The notes under the pieces are model-generated. The model worked only from the letters and a program-made list of their open reading frames with translations, made no database searches and was not told the origin of the DNA. A stretch of 64,000 nucleotides of DNA from Pseudomonadota bacterium (GTDB lineage Bacteria; Myxococcota_A; Polyangia; Polyangiales; Polyangiaceae): positions 1-64,000 of the forward strand of contig JAEYWK010000134.1 of NCBI GenBank assembly GCA_023431345.1, in the 5' to 3' direction. Below, piece by piece: positions 59,522 to 64,000 of the stretch (position 1 is its first letter; each line of letters starts with the position of its first letter). A program made the position numbers and the translations under genes.

Positions 59522-60429
59522 ACCTTCTCCGGTCGCACCACGCCGAGCAGCCCTTCAGGCCGCGCGATGAGGATGACGATCAAGATCACGAACGTGATCG
59601 CGTCACGGTAATCCGGGGACAGGTAGCCGGCGGTCAGCTGCTCCGCCAGGCCGATCAGGAGCCCGCCCATCACGGCGCCGCGCACGTTGCCGATCCCGCC
59701 CAAAACAGCGGCTACGAACGCCTTGAGACCCGTCAGCATACCCATCAGGGGGCTGATCATGATCTGGTCCAGCCCGAACAAGATGCCGCCGGCGGCCGCC
59801 AGGCCCGAGCCGACCGCGAACGTGGCGCGGATGATGCGGTTCGTGTCGATGCCCATCAAGCGCGCCGCGTCGAGGTTGGTAGACACGGCGCGCATGGCCT
59901 TGCCGGTCCACGTGCGCTGGATGAACCAGGTCAGCCCGACCATCAGCGCGATCGCCACGCCGAAGATGGTCAGCTTGACGTTGGTGACGATCACGCCGCC
60001 GAGCTCGAAGCGCACCTCGCGCAAGATGGGCGGATACGGCCGCGGGTTGGGCGTGAAGGCGAGCATCGCCGCATTCTGCAAGAACAAGCTCACGCCGATC
60101 GCGGTGATGAGCGGGGTGAGCCGCGGCGCCGAGCGCACGGGACGGTACGCAAAGAACTCGATCGCGACCCCGAGCAGCGCCGCCACCGCCATCGCCGCGA
60201 TCAGCACCACCAGCGCCAAATACAGCGGGAAACCCGCGTCGCCGTAGCCCTGGACCCCCAGCCCCAAGGCCGCGAAATAGCCGGCGTAAGCGCCGATCAT
60301 GAACACCTCGCCGTGGGCGAAGTTGATCAGCTTCAGGATGCCGTACACCATCGTGTAGCCGAGCGCGATCAGCGCGTAGATCGAGCCCAGCGACAGCCCG
60401 TTCAAGACCTGCTGCAGGAACGTGCTCAT
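59518..60429 (-). CDS. livH: Branched-chain amino-acid ABC transporter permease LivH
   Basis: 303 residues. The N-terminus (FLQQVLNGLSLGSIYALIALGYTMVYGILKLINFAHGEVFMIGAYAGYF) and the AVSTNLDAARLMGIDTNRII coupling helix are characteristic of LivH. About eight transmembrane helices. The gene lies 64 bp downstream of the substrate-binding protein gene, the largest gap inside the operon, possibly with a weak processing or attenuation site. Confidence 0.95.
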   Translation of the reverse strand: MSTFLQQVLNGLSLGSIYALIALGYTMVYGILKLINFAHGEVFMIGAYAGYFAALGLGVQGYGDAGFPLYLALVVLIAAMAVAALLGVAIEFFAYRPVRSAPRLTPLITAIGVSLFLQNAAMLAFTPNPRPYPPILREVRFELGGVIVTNVKLTIFGVAIALMVGLTWFIQRTWTGKAMRAVSTNLDAARLMGIDTNRIIRATFAVGSGLAAAGGILFGLDQIMISPLMGMLTGLKAFVAAVLGGIGNVRGAVMGGLLIGLAEQLTAGYLSPDYRDAITFVILIVILIARPEGLLGVVRPEKV

Positions 60430-60493
60430 GCGCCAGCCTGCCTCGACCGGCGAAGCGGCGGCATCACCAAGGAACGGAGCGCGCCGAGGAGCT

Positions 60494-61666
60494 TCACGGA
60501 TTCACGAGCGCTTCGTACTTCGCCTTGCCGCCGTCGATCTTCAGCACGACCACGCTCTTCTCCGGGTTGCGATCTTTATCCATCGTGATCTTGCCCGTCA
60601 CGGTGACGAGATCTTTCGTGGCGGCGAGCGCGTCACGGATCGCGGCCGGCTCGACCTTGCCCGCGCGCTTGATGGCGTCGGCGATCACCATCACGCCGTC
60701 GTAGCCGAGCGCGCCCAGGCCCGTGGGCTCTTGACCGTACTTCGCCTTGAAATCCGCCACGAACTTCTGCGCCTCCGGCGAGGCCTGGTCGGGCGCGAAA
60801 TGATTGGAGAAATAGGAGCCGTTCAGCGAATCACCCCCGATGGTGAAGAGCTGCGGCGCGTCCCAGCCGTCGCCGCCGAGCAAAGGCACCTTCAAGCCCA
60901 AGCGCGCCGCCGTACGCGCGATCGCGCCGACCTCGGCGTAGTAGCCGGGCACCCAAATCGCTTGCGCGCCCGAGCTCTTGATGGCCGTGACCTGCGCGCT
61001 GAAGTCGGTGTCGCCCGCGGAGTAGGATTGCTCGACCGCGATCGTGCCGCCCGCCGCGGTGAACGCCTTTTGGAAGGCGTCGGCGAGGCCGATCGAGTAG
61101 TCGTTCTTCACGTCTTTCAAGACCGCGACCTTGTCGAGCTTCAGGCTCTGGCGCGCGAACGTCGCCATCACCTTGCCCTGGAAAGGATCGATGTAGCAGA
61201 CGCGGAAGACGTAATCGCCAATCTGGGTCACCTTCGGGTTGGTCGAAGACGGCGAAACCATGGGAATTTTGCGGCGCTGCGCGATCGGCCCGCCTTGCAG
61301 CGACAAGCTCGACGCGACCTCGCCGAGGATCGCCGTCGCCTTTTCGACGTCGATCAAGCGAGTGACGGCGTTGGCCGCCTCGGCGCCGTCACCGCGAGTG
61401 TCGAGCGTGACGAGCTTGATCTTCTTGCCGAGCACGCCGCCGGCCGCGTTCAGCTGCTCGGCCGCCAGGCGCGCCGCCTTGTCGGTGTCTTGACCGAAAT
61501 GGGCGGTGCTGCCGGTCATCGAAGCGTAGTGGCCGATCACGATTTCAGCCGCGTCAGCCTTGCCCGACGCCCCCGAGCCGCCCGCGTCGTCCTTCTTCTT
61601 ACAAGCTGAGGCCGAAGCGGCGAGACCGACCGCGAGGAGGAGGCTGACGACTGACCGGCGTTGCAT
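60494..61666 (-). CDS. livK: Branched-chain amino-acid-binding lipoprotein LivK-type
   Basis: 390 residues. The lipoprotein signal ends at LAASASAC (Cys22) with a Lys/Asp-rich start after it. The periplasmic-binding fold of the Leu/Ile/Val type is clear: IVIGHYASMTGSTAHFGQDTDKAARLAAEQLNAAGGVLGKKIKLVTLDTRGD, then PMVSPSSTNPKVTQ, AVLKDVKNDYSIGLADAFQKAF and GYDGVMVIADAIKRAG. Anchoring as a lipoprotein is unusual for Gram-negative Liv systems, where the binding protein is usually soluble. AAGGAG precedes the ATG at 61666. Confidence 0.93.
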   Translation of the reverse strand: MQRRSVVSLLLAVGLAASASACKKKDDAGGSGASGKADAAEIVIGHYASMTGSTAHFGQDTDKAARLAAEQLNAAGGVLGKKIKLVTLDTRGDGAEAANAVTRLIDVEKATAILGEVASSLSLQGGPIAQRRKIPMVSPSSTNPKVTQIGDYVFRVCYIDPFQGKVMATFARQSLKLDKVAVLKDVKNDYSIGLADAFQKAFTAAGGTIAVEQSYSAGDTDFSAQVTAIKSSGAQAIWVPGYYAEVGAIARTAARLGLKVPLLGGDGWDAPQLFTIGGDSLNGSYFSNHFAPDQASPEAQKFVADFKAKYGQEPTGLGALGYDGVMVIADAIKRAGKVEPAAIRDALAATKDLVTVTGKITMDKDRNPEKSVVVLKIDGGKAKYEALVNP

Positions 61667-61770
61667 AGCGAGGCTCCTTGAGAGGGGGCGACGCTAACAC
61701 AACTGCCCTTCGGTCCAGCGCAGCCGGCGCGGTCTCGCCGGACGCGGGCGAGCGAGCTGGCCTCAGGGCC

Positions 61771-63426
<1,656 letters not shown>

Positions 63427-63802
63427 GGGAAAGCCGCGCCCGGTCGCGGACGCAGAAGGGGGAAGATAACACGGAGGCGGGTATCTCTGATCCACGCGGT
63501 TTTGCGTCGTTTCCCGGCGCTTGAGGGGTTTCGGCAACGGGGCGCGGCCAGCGCTCAGTCAGTCATGAGGACGCAGCGAGGCGTCGCAAAATGCCGCACT
63601 TGCCGCCCCGACCCTCTTCCTAGAGCCGCTCCTGACCGCATCCTGACCGCTCGCTCCACCTGGCCGCTGACCGCTAGTGGCCGCTGACCGCCAACCGCTA
63701 GCGCCCGCTAGCCCTGATTTGCTCTCCCCTCCCCTGAGCGCTCACCGCTCACCGCTAATCGCTGACCGCTCCCCTCTCCCTCTGATAGCTTCGTCCTCCC
63801 CC
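63427..63802. other. Leader region of the DAHP synthase gene with degenerate TGACCGC repeats
   Basis: About 375 bp without a supported gene. From 63626 to 63775 the sequence is built of short related units: TGACCGC occurs at 63633-63639, 63644-63650, 63668-63674, 63685-63691 and 63763-63769, with CTCACCGCTCACCGCT in between. The last 40 bases before the ATG are pyrimidine-rich. It may be a regulator-binding array or slippage product. Confidence 0.5.
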
Positions 63803-64000
63803 ATGATCGTCGTGATGGAGCCGGACGCGTCGGAGCAGGCTGTCGAAAGCGTGATCTCTTTCTTGGTGAACGCCGGTTTCGACGTACACCGCTCGAGCGG
63901 CGCCTCCACCACCATTCTCGGTGTCGTGGGCGACCTCACCAAGAACGACGTCACCGTCGTCAGCGAGTTCCCAGCCGTTTCGCAGGTAGTGAGAGTCAGC
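63803..64000 (+). CDS. aroF: 3-deoxy-7-phosphoheptulonate (DAHP) synthase, 5' part only
   Basis: The frame is open from ATG 63803 to the window end (66 codons, no stop). It reads MIVVMEPDASEQAVESVI, then FLVNAGFDVHRSSGASTTILGVVGD, matching the N-terminal ferredoxin-like regulatory domain of Thermotoga/Bacillus-type (AroF/AroG-related type I beta) DAHP synthases, which often begins MIVVMxPxA. The catalytic barrel lies beyond the window. It catalyses the first step of the shikimate pathway, and the N-terminal domain typically mediates Phe/Tyr feedback. The preceding repeat-rich leader may carry regulation. Confidence 0.8.
   Translation, partial: MIVVMEPDASEQAVESVISFLVNAGFDVHRSSGASTTILGVVGDLTKNDVTVVSEFPAVSQVVRVS

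Noticed and set aside
59506..61609. Long plus-strand frames opposite livH and livK
   Set aside because: Arg/His/Ala-rich text antisense to strongly supported transporter genes.

Overview
The window reads as a chromosomal segment of a large-genome, high-GC, predatory or polymer-degrading myxobacterium (Polyangia/Sorangium-like). This placement is an inference. It rests on GC-rich codon use throughout, three Hanks-type Ser/Thr kinases in 64 kb (one with a PEGA-like tail), an FHA-sigma54 activator, an HDOD protein, a DUF1592 protein, and many lipoproteins whose lipidated Cys is followed by a long Gly/Ser/Ala/Thr-rich linker.

Region 1-5.3 kb is an accessory or defence-like strip beside a tRNA-Ser(UGA). 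A 20-bp copy of the tRNA 3' end lies 96 bp downstream. It is followed by a broken restriction-type gene, an AlbA_2/HATPase protein, a class II Fic protein, and an AbiEi antitoxin whose AbiEii toxin is frameshifted and truncated. The fic and abiEi genes diverge around a strong palindrome.

Region 5.4-23 kb is rich in envelope and secreted functions: a receptor-L-domain lipoprotein, a small membrane protein, a disrupted zinc-ribbon gene, a DUF1592 lipoprotein, an alpha/beta hydrolase lipoprotein, a porin plus PstS-like protein pair, a glutathione-dependent formaldehyde dehydrogenase with a glutaredoxin-like neighbour, a zincin, an SGNH-hydrolase lipoprotein, a barrel/ECF sigma/membrane-protein trio and a GH67 alpha-glucuronidase lipoprotein.

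Region 23-47 kb is mostly housekeeping and signalling: a TerB-like protein, a LuxR regulator next to an FAD oxidoreductase with a 22-bp perfect palindrome between them, a DUF695-RraB protein, a Dus tRNA-dihydrouridine synthase, a GAF-type protein, a hybrid histidine kinase, a small basic protein with a well-formed terminator, pyrophosphatase, a ParA-like ATPase, an HDOD protein, a redoxin, a Ser/Thr kinase, RNA polymerase omega, a methyltransferase, a DnaJ-like chaperone, adenosine deaminase, a VKOR-DsbA fusion and RNase R.

Region 47-64 kb holds a tightly overlapping four-gene signalling operon (FHA-sigma54 activator, Ser/Thr kinase, TPR protein, lipoprotein), another linker lipoprotein, seryl-tRNA synthetase, a complete livKHMGF branched-chain amino-acid transporter operon whose last gene overlaps an orphan DNA methyltransferase, a PEGA-type kinase, and at the right edge the start of a DAHP synthase.

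A recurring signal is a TAnnnT-like -10 hexamer placed 5-8 nt before the chosen start codon (for example at 5468, 23021, 28001, 37714, 43590 and 54985). This suggests many leaderless mRNAs and was used to choose starts. Most very long antisense ORFs are GC-bias shadows and were left out.
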